A DNA stretch of 64,000 nt from Edolisoma coerulescens (GCA_013397115.1 VWZW01006276.1:423581-487580); one strand, 5' to 3'; counted from the stretch's first letter, positions 11,841-25,752 are shown. The notes: generated by a model not told the origin, from the letters alone. Made by a program: numbers and translations.

Positions 11841-14800
11841 GAGGCAGCTTTATCTCTTGCTCCTTAAATAAAGTTCATTTTTCTTAACATGACAGTTTTA
11901 ATCTCATTCAGCTGAAAATTCTGTTCAACAGTATTTAATAAACCCAGTGCTACCCAGAGACACATATACTACATAGAAATGATACCATTTATAGGAGTAA
12001 GTTATATGGCACATTTCTCAAAGTCAGTGATTGGTGACAGGCTTGTTTACTGCTCATTAATAAAAAATAAAGGCATCGCTCCTGCTGGATACTACTAAGG
12101 TTTCTTGTTTACTTTTCCTTCCAATTACTGTAATTGACCTATAACTCACTGGAGTTCTGGGCATTTATTCTAAACTTTGCACAGAATGCAGCAACAATCC
12201 TTCAGCATGGCAGCCAAATATGTCAGGATTAACATTCTGCTAAATATTCCAAGAGAAATTACACTAGTGTTGTAAGCTGGGGGTTTATGAGAGGTTTTAT
12301 GCAATTTGTGCATTCTGGTCACAGCTGGGACAATATTAAAGGGCAAGTAAAGGTCTATCACAAATCTGTGTTTATCTCTCTGCTAAGCTGAAAATAAAAA
12401 TCCGACCAAATCTGAAAGTCTGGTTTGGGAAAGAATTATGTAATAGTTTGCTGTATTTCCATAAGTTTATCTCATTTGATGTCAAGCAAAACACCAGTAA
12501 CTTAAAGTAACTGTACTTGGTACAATCACAGGGTAATGAGACCATTTGATAATGCAGGGATGCTCTTCCTTCCCTGCTTTCTGCAAAATTTGTTCTCATA
12601 TGGGAACTTAAACACCGATGCCTGCCTTCTAGAAAGTTTTCTTTTTTTTGATCACCAGATATAAGGACCCGAGATGTGCTTAGAGAAATCTGTAGATGAG
12701 ACCATCTTGAAAATCCAAACTAATTTTAAGCACAGGTAGCAAAAGTCCTCTCAGCACTAGGACTTGCAGGGTGCACCACACAGCTGTTGGGCCACAGCCT
12801 CCAAAGCTCCACAGCCAGAACTCCTTTGACAGCTGTGGATTACAAACCTCTTTCAAAACTGGCCTAGCAAACATCTACACTGCACCCTGCAACCCCTTGG
12901 CAATTTAGTAGCTGCCTCAAATTGTTTTTCAAAGCAGATTTCTCCCTTTGCATAGCAATGGAATAAACACAAACTCTTCTAATTCAGTAATCAGGACAGA
13001 TAATTACATCCTCTTAATTGTTTTCTTTTTCCAGCTTAGGTTCATGTTGATGGGAGATGGTAAAATTAGTCCACGAGCCATCTGAAGTTTGCCACTTGCT
13101 GATTAAAGCCTTAATTGATTCAGAATGTTTTACAAATCAATCTCTGAATTACTTCAGGATCATGGTGGCATATTGTAAAAAGGAATTCAAACGCACACAC
13201 TCCCCTTGTGAATGAGAATCACATTCCCATAAATCCTTAACTGCATAAACAACTTGGTTATGTTGTTTCAAAATTCACTGTTTGACAAATTCAGAGGAAA
13301 ACGGCAAAATGAAAATCGCCTAAAATACAACCTGCTGTGACTTACAGAGGATTCTTATTTCTTCTTAAGCTTACTTTGCAATTTTTGAAAGGACTGCAAT
13401 GATAGAATCTTGAAGAAAAAAAAAAGTAAAAAATAAAACTGTCCCCATCTTCTGCAAACTCATAAAACTGTGATCTACAACCCAATGCATTCTGAGCCAG
13501 ATGTGTTTTTCTGATTCAATGCACTCCTTCCCTCAATCAGGATCCACACTTTTCACTGAGATTTTATATTCCCTATGATGCAGTTCTGGTGAGCTTTGTA
13601 CATTTCCAGAGACTGCTACCCGAGATTTCCTTCTGAAACAGAGATTTTAAAGTTCTCTGGTGATCAAGGATGAAAAGCAGAGATATCTTATATTGTTCTT
13701 AAGGGCTCATCTAAAGGAACAACTCTGGCTGTAAGGACAAGCCCCTCCCTTCCCAGTACTGAACTTGCAGAGGTCAGAGTGAGCATTAGACAACTTTGAT
13801 GTCTCCCTTCACTCAGAATTGATCATTCAATTCAGCTCACCTTTGTCTCAGTCTAACCACAGGCTCACTGCACTTGAGGACATGGAGACCACTTAAAACA
13901 CACCACTGTGCCCTTAAAAAAAAGAAAAAGAGGGGCTTCTGTCCTATATTTCAAAAGCTGACAGATCTCCCAAAACATCCTATTTTTTACAACACATACT
14001 GTCTATAAAAACTGTGTTCCCCCCTTGTTTTTGTAATAGCTGTGTCTGACAAACCCGACTGGATGCTGAAGTGAGCTGGATTGGAGAGGTTTCCAACACA
14101 GGCCAGTGTTTTTCCAGGGACATTTCCTCTGGAGGCAGCAGGGTGGGCAGCACAGACGGGGTTGGTGTTTGCTGTTTGCACTCATGGACAGAACTTTCTA
14201 CAGATCACACATCTTTATGCCTCACCATAAAGGTTACATTTACTTTGGAAAATTCTTATTAAAAGATGCAACTGCCAAACTTCTACGCCACAAATATCAC
14301 TCAGGTAATTCATATTCACTTCTGATGAGTATTTAAAGAACACGGCTCAGTTAAGGATAAGGATTTGTGACAAACACACCATCTCCATCATTAACACACA
14401 AATGAGGTTTGTGCTCCCCGTTCCGCTGCTGTGCCATGAAGCATCTGTAAATATGGTATTAAGATACTAAGAAGTCATCAAAGTTGTTTGTGACATTGTG
14501 AAGTGAAACTGAAATCAAGTACCTGAGTCACACAAACCGAATATGGACTCGTTAAAACCCAGTCTTTTAAAATTTGTTATAAAGTCTTGTCAGCTGACTT
14601 CATAAACCTCCACTTGAAACACACAGAAAATAGCTTTATTGCTTTAAAAGCAGCAAAATGCAGTTCTCAAAGGAAGTTGCCTTAAAGAACCAGTGTGTAC
14701 AAGGGCTGCAGGAAAACAGCTTGGTCATTATTCACAGTAAACTCATAACTTGTATGTTTTAAGTCTCACAACTCAGAAATATTTTGACAAAATTAAAAAC

Positions 14801-15755
14801 ACCTCCTCTTGTATGTGCAGTGAAAGAATGAACCAAGAAAAACACTATCTACCTGCATCTGCTAGCCATAAAGTCGAGATAAACAGTGTTACTGCATCCC
14901 TCTCACAGCTGCCACAGCCTCATGCTGCCACACTAATTAGAGGTCTGTCACTTCTTCCATTACAAACACCCTCCGAAAGCATTTGTAACAACCTTGTAAA
15001 AAAAGATTTATCTGTGAATTTTAAGAATTCCACTGCTTTCTCCACCTTTAAATCATCCAAAAAAAGCCCTCCTCAAGTAGCCTGGCTGGCTGCAGTGACA
15101 CCATGACAAGCTACAACAAAAACGCACAACCACCCCAGACTTGTTTGTTCCAAATGAATTCTGCATTATACTCAGCAACTCAGCAGTCACTACCAAGTCC
15201 TAAAAGATCTGCCAGATTCCATATTTCATCTCATTAGCCTCTGAGGTGCAAATCCCCCTGTTCTGCAGTGGACACACAGAGCTGTCAGCCACGATTTAAT
15301 CAGAGTCTTCCTCTCCTCACCACCTCCAGAGCAGGGCTGTGTTTGCTGATGCTATGGCCCACAGCACTACTTTTAAAAGCACCCCAGGTCCTCCAAGTTA
15401 AAACACACCACATCAATCACAGGAAAGAAGTGATCAATATCCTCCCCCAAAAGCAAGTGGCAACTGTTAATCCAAACTCTATTAAGATGCTTTCAATATT
15501 AAGCAGCCTGGATCCACTGGCTGTGCTTACATTTCGTACAAGACACTTCTTGAGTTAAAATTTAGAGAAGAGCTAAATTTAAATGTCATCTTGAGGTTGG
15601 AAAAACATAATATTGCCTTACTCTAATTCATTGTTTCTTTCAGTAGAAAAAATCCACCTCATTTTTAATTCCCTATAACATCTTGGGCATTGCATTGCTT
15701 GTCTTTCCACAGTTACAAGGAAGTGTTGAACATCTGGTTAAACCTCCTCTCCCTT

Positions 15756-15767
15756 AAAAAAAAAAAA
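15756..15767 (+). repeat. Poly-A tract (A12)
   Basis: Twelve A following 'cctctccctt'. Simple repeat without associated retroposon landmarks. Confidence 0.85.
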
Positions 15768-15820
15768 CACCTGTTGCACTGACAAGCAATCGACCAAGTA
15801 ATCAAGTTGAACAGTTTTTA

Positions 15821-15880
15821 GAAAAGCTTTTAAAATACTTGCATGGTACAAAAAGTTTTTTAAAATACTGGCAAGGTACA
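15821..15880 (+). repeat. Local tandem duplication, two ~30-bp units
   Basis: Unit one ends 'taaaatacttgcatggtaca' and unit two ends 'taaaatactggcaaggtaca'. Each unit is 30 bp, with roughly 24 of 30 positions identical by eye. The copies abut exactly, so this is an old two-copy duplication rather than a microsatellite. Confidence 0.8.
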
Positions 15881-16901
15881 GATGCTTTCATCACAGAGGT
15901 CACAGACCAATTCCTAAGCTAACAAGGTTAGAAATTTGTGTTATTGTAGTGGAATGAGCAGAATTCTCTATCAAATTTACCAAGGGAATACCCATAAGTG
16001 AAAGAATATTAATTTATATGAAGAATCAATGTGCAACAAAACCACTGACATTACAATGACCACAAAATTCAGGTAAGCAGAAATATTGTCTGAAGGGGAA
16101 AGTGCTCCTCAAATGATTAAAAAAAATGACCCCTGTTGCACCCAAGAGAATAAAAAATAATTGCAAAGCACATTTATATAAATCTTCAGAATCAATCCCA
16201 TGGTGTTTTACAGTTTAGGAGCAGATTAGATAGGTCAGCATGATGTTTGAGATCAATACAATAATAATATGTTGAAATATAAGCAACCATACCAAATTCT
16301 ATCTGAAAGCGTGAAATTGGTCCAAAAGTGATGAGTCCATAATCACAATACGCACAAGAAAACCAACCCTCAGGCACCAAGTTCACAAGCTCTTTAGACA
16401 TATGTGAAAGCACTCTGCACTTGTATTAAAATTAAGTCAGCAGGGCTCAAAATGAAGACATTTGTTTTTCTCCATTTGCATCTGAAGTTTCCAGTTTAAA
16501 TCATGGAACAAAATGAACCTTAGATTTTTTCAGCTAAAAAAAAAGAACTCCCATATAACCTTTGCTTTGTGAGATGAAGATCACCAAGTGAAATTAAGTC
16601 ACTTTACAGCATTTCTTGGCCTTGTTCCAGGGGGATGTGGTAAAGAAACATTTGTCATAATCACAATTGGGAAAGAACAGGAAAAGATTGCTGTTAATGA
16701 CACAGCACTGCCTGGCACAGGGGACTCTGCAGAGCCATCACTGCTCAGTGACAACAGCCATGGACCTGGGGTAAAGCTCTGCATAAAAGAGGAGTGAGAT
16801 GCACTGAGTTCTCTGCACAGAGGAATTCACAGCCTGAAAAAGGAGTTATTTAGTTCCACCTCCTTTAATACAATACACCCACTTGAATTCTTTTGCTTCC
16901 T

Positions 16902-16934
16902 GGGGTTTTTTTGGTTGGTTGGTTGATGGATGGG
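16902..16934 (+). repeat. GT-rich simple repeat with (GGTT)n core
   Basis: 'ggggtttttttggttggttg' continues as 'gttgatggatggg'. Three to four GGTT units form the core. Confidence 0.75.
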
Positions 16935-18680
16935 CTGAGGGGGTCGGATGAGCATGGCATGCCTGCAAGAGCCTCTTTTCACGCCATTATCCTCAGCATA
17001 TTCACTTTTTGGTTTCATGGGCCTTTTTAGCTAGCTTTTACTGACTTGATTTAATATTCATAATCACCTTGAAAAGGCCATCTGCAATTTAATCACTCAC
17101 TACCAATTACTTTCTTTAATAGCTCTGACAGTATCACTCACAGATACCTGATAAATCCACAAGGAAGGCTGAAGGCAGCACAGGCCTTGCAGTTCCTTTC
17201 CCAGCATTTGCAGAAGGTACAACACTGCTGTCTTTCTAAGCCTTCTCCAAGTCTTTACTAAGTCAGGTTTACGAGCAGATCAAAACGCAGCCACATGGAG
17301 TGAAAAAGCAAAACTTTCTTTATATCCTTCCTTAGTGCGTGAAGAATGAGTGGGGAATAAAAAGAACCACCAGACACAACTACTGTTTTTCCTTCTTTAT
17401 CCAACACATTTTCCACTGCAGTATTTTCCCTACATGCAAATAGCAGAAGCTACTTGGTCCTCAGCTTGTAGAGATATTTAACAGCAAACATAGCTGGACA
17501 AAACTTAGTAATGATTTTGCACAAATAGGGCCTTGGAGACCAGGACATTGTGTGCATTTTCCTGGTTGCTGTGCTCCATTTTTATCACAGAAAGCTTGCA
17601 GTCCTTTAAAGACATGCTATTTAACAATGATGGTCTCCAGCATTAGAGGAGCTGTAACTTTGTTCCCACATTCCATAGCTAGAATGATTAATCCACCCTC
17701 AACAATAATCCATAATCCCAAACTCTGCCTTTTTAAGGGCTTGAAAGCGTAGACAGAAGTCCGCACGTGAAAAGAAAACAGCGTTTCCATCACCTTATAG
17801 CACAGTCTGTAGGGAAAAAAAAATCAAATTTTGGATTGCTCCAATGTCTAAACCACTCCCCAGCCACACACAACAACATGTGAAACCGAGCAGCCCAAAA
17901 CCAAAGGATAACAAACATCCTGGATTGGCAATTTACAGCTCCCACGGTACAGCCAAGGGGACAGGAAATCAATGCAGCTTTTACATACATCAGGTGAAGC
18001 AACCCAGGTTACGGCCAGGTCTGAGCTGCTCTTCCTATTACAAATGGGGTAGGAAGGACCAATTACACTAAATTACTTTAAAATTCATAGCAAGTCCTTA
18101 CTAAAATCTAAAAAGAATATTTATAGGTGTACAGATGACCTTGAATCCTGCCTGTCCTGACTCTCCAGTGCTTGGGTTGCAGTTGTAATCGCTATTTTTC
18201 CATATCCAGGCTGCTGTCTGCACTCCCACAATTACTTGGACAAATCACGTCTATCTGGCAGAAGGATGAGACAGACATCTGAGGGTTTTCCATTCTTATT
18301 CAATTTTCCTGTTTTATGATGTATATTGAGAAGAAATTAAAAACATCTTTAATATGAAGAGCTTTAAAAACGATAACCCTCAAGCAACCATATGTCTGTG
18401 AAAGCTGGAGATGAAAATTAGCTTTTGTGAAGACTCTGGGAGGGCAGCTCTGCCATGCAGACCTTTGGCACATGCAAGAATCTTTAGGATATATTTAGGC
18501 TTTTGCAGTAACTCAGTGCAGAATATACTCTCCTAAACATCTGTTTTGACCATATTTACTATTCCTTATCGATATTGTTAGGAAGACATTTTGAGCTTGC
18601 CTAACACAACAGTAAGGAACACTATCAAATAGTTCCTAAATTTTTCCTTTTCCAAAAATCAAAGTCCTTCTCCTGTGACT

Positions 18681-18708
18681 AAAAAAAAAAAAAAACAAAC
18701 AAAAACCC
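18681..18708 (+). repeat. Poly-A tract (A15) with A-rich tail
   Basis: Fifteen A after 'tcctgtgact', continuing as 'caaacaaaaaccc'. The decay pattern resembles an old poly-A tail, but the sequence before it shows no recognisable retrocopy. Confidence 0.85.
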
Positions 18709-18865
18709 AAAACACCCTACGGGCTGGAAATTTACCTGGTTCATAAGAAATAAAAGGCTTGTCACTGTTTTCCTAAGCAAGAGCTTGGTATCTCTTTACT
18801 CTCTCACTCACAGACCAGCCAGGACAACTTGTCTCACTGCAGACCAGGACAGAGCTGTCCCAGCC

Positions 18866-18930
18866 ATAGATCAGACAATCATTGATTATCCCAAGTTGAA
18901 AGAGACCCACAAGGATCATCAAAGTCCAGT
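18866..18930 (-). mobile_element. Short CR1 3'-end remnant, antisense
   Basis: The segment 'gacaatcattgattatccca', 'agttgaaagagacccacaag' and 'gatcatcaaagtccag' is the reverse complement of the last ~65 bases of a CR1 3' end (compare 'aatcattgaggttggaaaagacc...aaggatcatcaagtcca'). Only the extreme 3' terminus is left. Confidence 0.7.
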
Positions 18931-20356
18931 TTTTCTTTAAATGGGGGTTGGTTGTTTGTTTTTCCTCAAAATAGCATGTTTAAGCTCAAGCTCACTTCAG
19001 TAAGTCACAGGCTCTTACTTTCTCAGTAAAAAGCACCTTCAGAAGGGTTTGGCAACATAAAATAAATGAGAATTATACTTTAAATACATCCCACTGTGTA
19101 AAGATGGGCATCAAAGCAAAATGCTTCAAGTCAGCTCCTCGGAAAACTCCAGGAGTTTGGCACAGCAGAAAGGGACTTATAAGAAACCAGGAGTTAATGT
19201 TCAAAAGGGGTAAATTGATACACCAGTCTCCAGCAGCCCTTCCTTCTAAAGCTTCAGCATCATGATCCTTACAGGAACTGAAATGCAAAGCCCTTCACAA
19301 ATGCCTACAAATCACTGGGCTTCTGTCTGCTCTGGGAGCTTTTAGACAGTGCAGTTGGATCTGGGGTGTACAGAAGGAAGAAATAAATAGTTCCAGGGAA
19401 AAGACTGTTTGCCAGACTGACAGGCCCTGGAAGCTGCCAATACTAGATGTTGTTTGACTTAAATCTTCTCAGCTTTATGATTTCTATTACTGTTATTATA
19501 TTATTCATCTATATACTCGTTTTTATGGCATTATCAGTACATATTAAAAAGCTTTTCCAAGATCCCACAGTAGTGCTTCAACTTACAAGTATGGACAGGA
19601 GCTACTACTCTCATGCCAACAATTAGAACTAATCATGAGCACAAAGTACTTACACAAGAGTGAGAAAATTAGTTCACTTATCACTGCACTGAAATGGAAA
19701 AGAGAAACTAAATAGAAATATGTTCATGATAGAATGTGGTTAAACTGGAATTGGATTATACTATCAATTTTACCATTTCTGCCCATGAAAGATGAGTCAA
19801 TCTCGAGTAACCAACATCATCTTTTTATGTCTGATCAAAACAATGTTTATTTCAACAGCTCCCTTTCATCTTATTCCACTCTGAAGTATTAGTACAAGAT
19901 TGACTGGAGAAAAACACAGATCAAAAATGATACTTTCTTTGTAAATTCTATGGTATTATTTAAAACCACTGCAGGTGGACCAATGAGATTGCAAAGTCTG
20001 TCTGTTGAACCAGCAATACTTTTCTGTCTAGAAAAGTTTTCTGGCATTTCTCTTCTGCTGATCTTCCAACAAATCATCGCAGTTTGTTCAAGATGGCATT
20101 TTCCTGGATGGCATGTATAATTGATGGGTGTCACATTTTATAAAATGATTGCAAGGTAAATTCAATTTTCCCTTTTCCTTGTTTGTGTCCTCTAAGAATC
20201 CCTTATCTCCACATATCAATTACTGAGCAGTGACAGAGATAGGATACAAATCACTCCGATGAATGTAATAGCAAAAGTGATTAGAGATAGGGAGAGATTA
20301 ATTGCATGTGTCAGATATAAATAAAGGGTTTAGGAGACAACCCAGGATTTGGAGCC

Positions 20357-20370
20357 TGTGTGTGTGTGTG
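20357..20370 (+). repeat. Microsatellite (TG)7
   Basis: Seven TG units following 'ttggagcc'. A short dinucleotide repeat, possibly polymorphic. Confidence 0.9.
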
Positions 20371-20975
20371 CATTCCAGATCTCTCACAGACACTATAACC
20401 CCCCCAAACCTTATAAACAGACAAGTGTAACAAGAAGCCATGTTAAAATAATAAGTTTGATTATAGAAACCTCAGCATTTGCCATTTTTTCAGAGCAACA
20501 TGCATAATGCATGTGCATCTGCTGAGGGAGCAGACTCTCGATTCGGGTGCAGTTCTGTAGTTTCACCAGCCAGTGAGGAGTCCCCATAACAACAGGGTTG
20601 TTCTGTTGCTCTTGGGAGAAAAGGAAATAACTATTCTTCCCATAAGCCACGCATTTAAAGCTTCATTACATTTGTTGATGCGATGTGATGAAAATTAAGT
20701 GCCAGATATTGGAATAGGTTTTATGCTGATTTAGGCTGTTTAAGTTCTCTTTAATAGTAAGACTGAAATAATCTTACAGAAAGTTTATCATCTTTCCAGG
20801 TCAAAAGCTACCAGCAGAGGAGACCCTTCTTGCCTGGGGCAGAGGCTGCAGCAGATGCACCATGTGTGGCATTAAGCTCTATCAAAAATAGTCCAGAGGA
20901 AGATGAAACTGGAGACCAACAAATATTTCTGCTAATTATCAGGAAGAGCACTGATAGAATATTTGGGACATTCCT

Positions 20976-21014
20976 CCCCCCCCCCCCCCCAAAAAAAAAA
21001 AACAACAAAAAAAC
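20976..21014 (+). repeat. Compound homopolymer: C15 then A12 and an A-rich tail
   Basis: A run of fifteen C is directly joined to twelve A, followed by 'caacaaaaaaac'. The reading frames over it encode Pro- and Lys-rich or Gly- and Phe-rich runs only because of the tract. Such junctions are prone to length polymorphism and to sequencing error. Confidence 0.9.
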
Positions 21015-21718
21015 TTGAGCTGCCACAGAGGTTTCTTGGCTCACCTTTATTATTCCTGCAGCTTAGCAATCTATCATTTTAAGAACAGGTTTCCTTCTCT
21101 ATCACTACAGTTAAAAGTGAGCAAAGTTTTCCTTTAAGGAGAAGAAAGGTAGAGAGTTATGGAAGAGATCTGGCTGATGCTTTAAAAAAACCTAACAGTG
21201 AAATTTGGAGTCCAAGAAGGCTGATAAATCCTGAACATCATCTGTTACTTCTTTGTAATGCATATAAAATCAGCCTATGCTGCAGTACAGTGTCACTTCT
21301 GCAGCAGATAATGGGGTAAAGCACTGAGAATATCAGCCTCCACTGAAATTCCCAGCTCTGGATAAAGCTTAAACTAACATTTGTTCCAATATATCAAACC
21401 CAAATCTTTAACACTAACTCAATTTAGTCCTTTTTCTTACAGCTGTTATTGTTATTAAAATCTGTTTGACTTAAACACATACACACAGCTCAAATGCATG
21501 GTTAAGTTGCACTCCAGCCTCAAAATAAGAAAAAAGATCCCCATTTAAAATGTATGTCTATGAATACTGAGCAACAATAGAAGAAAAAGCACTTTAACAG
21601 TGTTTGACCAGGATATTAAAGATGGATTTTACACAGAATGTGTCCTTTGAGTTGAGTGTTAGACCCCAAACACTTCTACAGTCTCCTTCAAATTAACATT
21701 TTGGATAACAGAGGATTG

Positions 21719-21754
21719 TTAAGTGTCAATCAAATGTTAAGTGTCACTCAAAGC
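21719..21754 (+). repeat. Local tandem duplication, two 18-bp units
   Basis: 'ttaagtgtcaatcaaatg' is followed at once by 'ttaagtgtcactcaaagc'. Fifteen of the 18 positions are identical by eye. No longer array is present. Confidence 0.8.
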
Positions 21755-23750
21755 CAAAGGCTCACATTTACTCATGGAGCTCCACCACGATATCCTTCCT
21801 GGAAATCCTGCTTGACAAAGAGAGAGCAAAACCTTTGAGGAAATGGGAAAGAAATGGGATCCCTTCAAAGAGTGACTTAAAACCAGTGCACAGAGGTTTG
21901 GGCTGTGCTGTGTTGGACTTCCCCAGTATTTGGTCACAGCCTCAGGCAACCAGGTACAGTCATGGCACAGAAATGCAATTTCATCTCATCCCATATTCCT
22001 TCTTCTTGCTTCACTGAAATAATACCAGAAAGTAAAAAAGGCATCATAGAAGCACCAAATCCACCTCCACAGCACTGACCCAGAGAGGCTAAAGAAGTCA
22101 ATTCTCTTGGCATGAACCAAAACCAGTTTGTCAAGTCTATAGAGCTTATGTGAATTTGACGTCAGAACAGAAATATCTGTTCCCTGGGGGTGCCAGCCCA
22201 TTCCTTTTTTCCTTTTTCCTGCCTACACCTGAAAGCTGCAACTGGCTATGAAAAATTCATGCCTTTTGTGCTTCAAACATATCCATAAAGGATCCTCAGC
22301 ACCTGCTGACTTGAGCGAACCCTGATGGTTAATATGAAAAATCATGTTAGCGAAATGCTCTCTCTTCCGGAGAGGAAGATGTTTGCTTGGAATCTTCTGA
22401 AAACTTATCTTCTTACCACACCTGACAGAAGGATGTCAACAGGAACATCCTATCAAACACACCGACAGGTAGTGGGGCACTTTCCCCCCACCTCTTCCTT
22501 TCCTGACAACATAAAGAATATTTCATTCTTACAGACACTAAAAGTGACCTGAATGTCCTGTTCAATCACAAGAGCTTTCCTTTATAGGAGAAAACCAACC
22601 AAACAAGAACTTTGAGGTAAATTCAGTCCCTGTGAGCCTGAAATGGGACTTTTGCCTTCTGTAAAATTTATGTCTTGATACATCAAGTTGAAGAACAAAA
22701 TAGGCACCAAGCAGAGACAAACAGGGTCTCTTTAGCCTCATGTCAATGTCTGCCATAACAGAATAAAATTCTTCTGGTTGCAAGTGGAAGTTGGGCAGAA
22801 CAACATGACACCCTCATACTTTAAATTAATTGCAATGCAACCAAGCCAGGAGTTTAATTTTCAGTCCCCAACTTTTTTCTTTCCCTACTATTTTATTTTT
22901 TTTTAAAGCATTGCCAGTGCCCAAGGGAAAAATTTATCTTTGTTAAATGATAATTGGCTTTATTATCTTTGACTCTTCAGAAATGCTGGCTGGCAAGGTT
23001 TTTAAAATTTTCATCAATCTTGTTTTCTGTTTTCACAAAGCCTGCATCAGAAAATGACATCAGGCTGCAGAACACTCTGTATCTCCTGGTGTTACCAATA
23101 GGTCTGGGGACTATCTAATTTACTAATAAATCTGTTGGAGCGACATGCATCTCAATATTTCACAGCTTAACAAGGAGGTGCAGGAGCAAGGCCCTGAATT
23201 GCAGTTCTGGACGATTAGCGCCGCAAAACCAATTGAAGCAGGAGCATCTAAACTGTCACAACAGCTTACACACACCCACCTCCTGCAAGCCAGCCATTTA
23301 AATCATTTATTGAGGCCCACGTTTTTCATAAAATGCTTCAACCGGATTCAGAAAAAGCCAAACACACCCTTAAAAGTTTCCAGGAGTGGGCCAGTGGTGC
23401 TCGCATAAAGCCTTGCACTGAAATCAATAATGGAAATATCTCACCAGGGTTTTGCCAACTTCTTCCCAAGTGGCTCCAGAGTCTGGCCGCGGAGTCACAT
23501 TGTAAAGTGGAAGGACATGGATTGAGTATCCTGTGGGGAGTAACTCAGCCAGCTCCTCACAGCAATAAAAAGCTCCCCAGGAATCTTTCTTTTTTCCCCC
23601 ACTTCTAATAAACTCGCTTAAACTCTTGACTTACATACTAAAATCCCTCATGGTTTCATTAAGAAGCTCTAAACATCCCTGCGCCCCCTTTACCCTCAAA
23701 AAACCTTCATGCAAAAGTAGCACAGCCAACAGCAAAGTACCATGTACTAA

Positions 23751-23869
23751 TTTTTTTTGTTTGCTTGGGTGTTTCTGGGGGGTTTTGGTTCGTGGGGCTT
23801 TTTGTCATTACTTTTGGAGATTTGGGGATTTGAGTTTTTTTGTTTGGTTGGATTTTGTTTGTTTTTAAG
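23751..23869 (+). repeat. G/T-rich low-complexity region
   Basis: About 120 bp are almost free of A and C on the plus strand, with blocks such as 'ttgcttgggtgtttctgggg', 'ttttggttcgtggggctttt' and 'ttgtttggttggattttgtt'. It resembles degraded G/T simple sequence. It encodes a Phe/Trp/Gly-rich frame at 23626-23868 that is compositional. Confidence 0.7.
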
Positions 23870-24517
23870 TTCCATACTACAGCCAGAAGAGTTGTGATGC
23901 AGTTTCAGAGCTATTTAGCTGTTACACTGAGAATGGCCTTCAAGGAAATAAGGGTTTTATGACGGCCTTACTCGAATGAACACTTCGACCTTTAGGTGCC
24001 CTGCCAACACCGGTAAGATCAAAGAATGTCACTTTATTCCCTGACAAGCCACAATCCTTAGGAACAGACCTGACCATCTGTGCTGCAGGGTAAGTCTGGC
24101 TGTGGGAGAATGGGCACAGGAAAGAAAAAGCCTAAAGAATTAAGGTTCCATTTACGATACCATCATCAAACCTATTGCTCAATAGATGGAAACAGGAAAA
24201 AAACATTTAGGATTTTCTAACTGTTGTTGTTGAAGAGCAGTATTTACATCCCAAAAGCTTGTACCAGCCCAGAGACAGATTAACTCTCACACCACTCCAA
24301 TCAAGTTAGGAAGTCCCAGCAATGGAGTTAATACTGAAACCCTCCCAAGCAGTAATAGCAAATTCTCAACAAGGACCAAGTGAGTAATTTGAGTTAAAAC
24401 CCAAAGCGAGCATTGTTACTATTTCCACTGCCAAACTCTCGACTTTCAGACTTTCCAATTTTCCAAGCCAAAATTTTGTGTTATTTACATGAAAGCTTTG
24501 ACATATGGTTAAAAAGG

Positions 24518-24530
24518 AAAAAAAAAAAAA
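24518..24530 (+). repeat. Poly-A tract (A13)
   Basis: Thirteen A after 'ggttaaaaagg'. Simple repeat. Confidence 0.85.
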
Positions 24531-25752
24531 GTGGCAGGATTTTCATTAGTGTAGTACACAGTTCAACTCATTTTAAGACATTTTAAATTTAGGACTAATT
24601 TATGACATCTCACACTAATTTCAGATGTGACGTTATTCCCAATATGCTGCCTGCTGGACATAATTTTTATCTCCCCAGAGCCTGTCACCTCAGAGATGAT
24701 TTAATCCTCCTGAAATCAGTGGAAATGAGTCCACTGGAAAGAAACAACCGTGGTTCTCAAGCATAGCTGGGTGGGCCTCATGCCGTGTCACATTCAGACA
24801 TGGGGGTTTAGGGCAGGCATGTAGAACACGGGTGTTCAGCCACACTGGGGACTCAGCTGTTGAGGAAAAGCACTGCTCAATATTTGGATCTGCTCACAGA
24901 GTGACCAGATCTACTGAGAAATAAATCTTTAGTGCCTTTGCACCAAGGGTGTGTGAGGACTGAGCTGGCACAGCAATGGGGATGGGGTGTGTACCTGAAA
25001 CACCCAAATGTCCCCAAGAGCTGAGCATTCCCCTAAGCCCTGGCACGCTGCTGCCTTGGTTTCTATGTGTGGCCAACCTCAACATGGAGAAAAGCAAACC
25101 CAAGCACAGCCAAAGCAACTCTGACAAGCCTGCAGGCTTTCTCTGGGAGCTGTTTCCCAACTTCCCCGCATGTTTGCAATCAGGGGCGATGGGTGGGTGT
25201 GAGACTTCACAGTGTGGGACTCAGCGAGCTGCAGTTTAGACTGACAAGAAACAAAATGTCTTTACTATTAATACTCAGAGCCCCACTAGAGAATTCAATG
25301 TGATTGGGGCTTTTAGACTGTTTTTGAAACATGTTCAACATCCTCTAATCTCTTTACACCACGTGTATCAAATATAGTTATTAATTGAAGGACAGTTCAG
25401 TGTATTTTCCAGGCGATGCTCAAGCTCCATTTACCTTCAGCCACAATTCAACAGATGACTTTAATCTGCAATATAAGGCCCTGTAACTCATCTTCTGCTC
25501 AGCTCAGAGCCAGACCTTTCTCCTGCTGTCAGTCTTGTACTTTGGAGCAGAACAGGACAGCTTACAGCTTTCTCAGCTGTTAGAATGATTCTGCAAATAT
25601 GCTTTTCTTACAGGCTGAAGCAAATCTGACACCGGTCTCCTTCAAGGAATAACGAGCTGTGCATATCTAACACTGTTCTCAGAGAATGACTGCCCTGGGA
25701 ATTATCTATAGGGCTTTTTTCCTCCTGCCCTCAAGAACAGTGGCAGTGTGCA

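Larger units (their letters stand above)
11841..18865. other. Intron segment, few repeats
   Basis: Contains only the tandem duplication at 15.8 kb, poly-A tracts and a small GGTT repeat. The interval 13010-13170 is rich in ATTA/TTAAT-type homeodomain-like cores ('gattaaagccttaattgatt') without simple repeats. No frame here looks coding. Confidence 0.55.
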
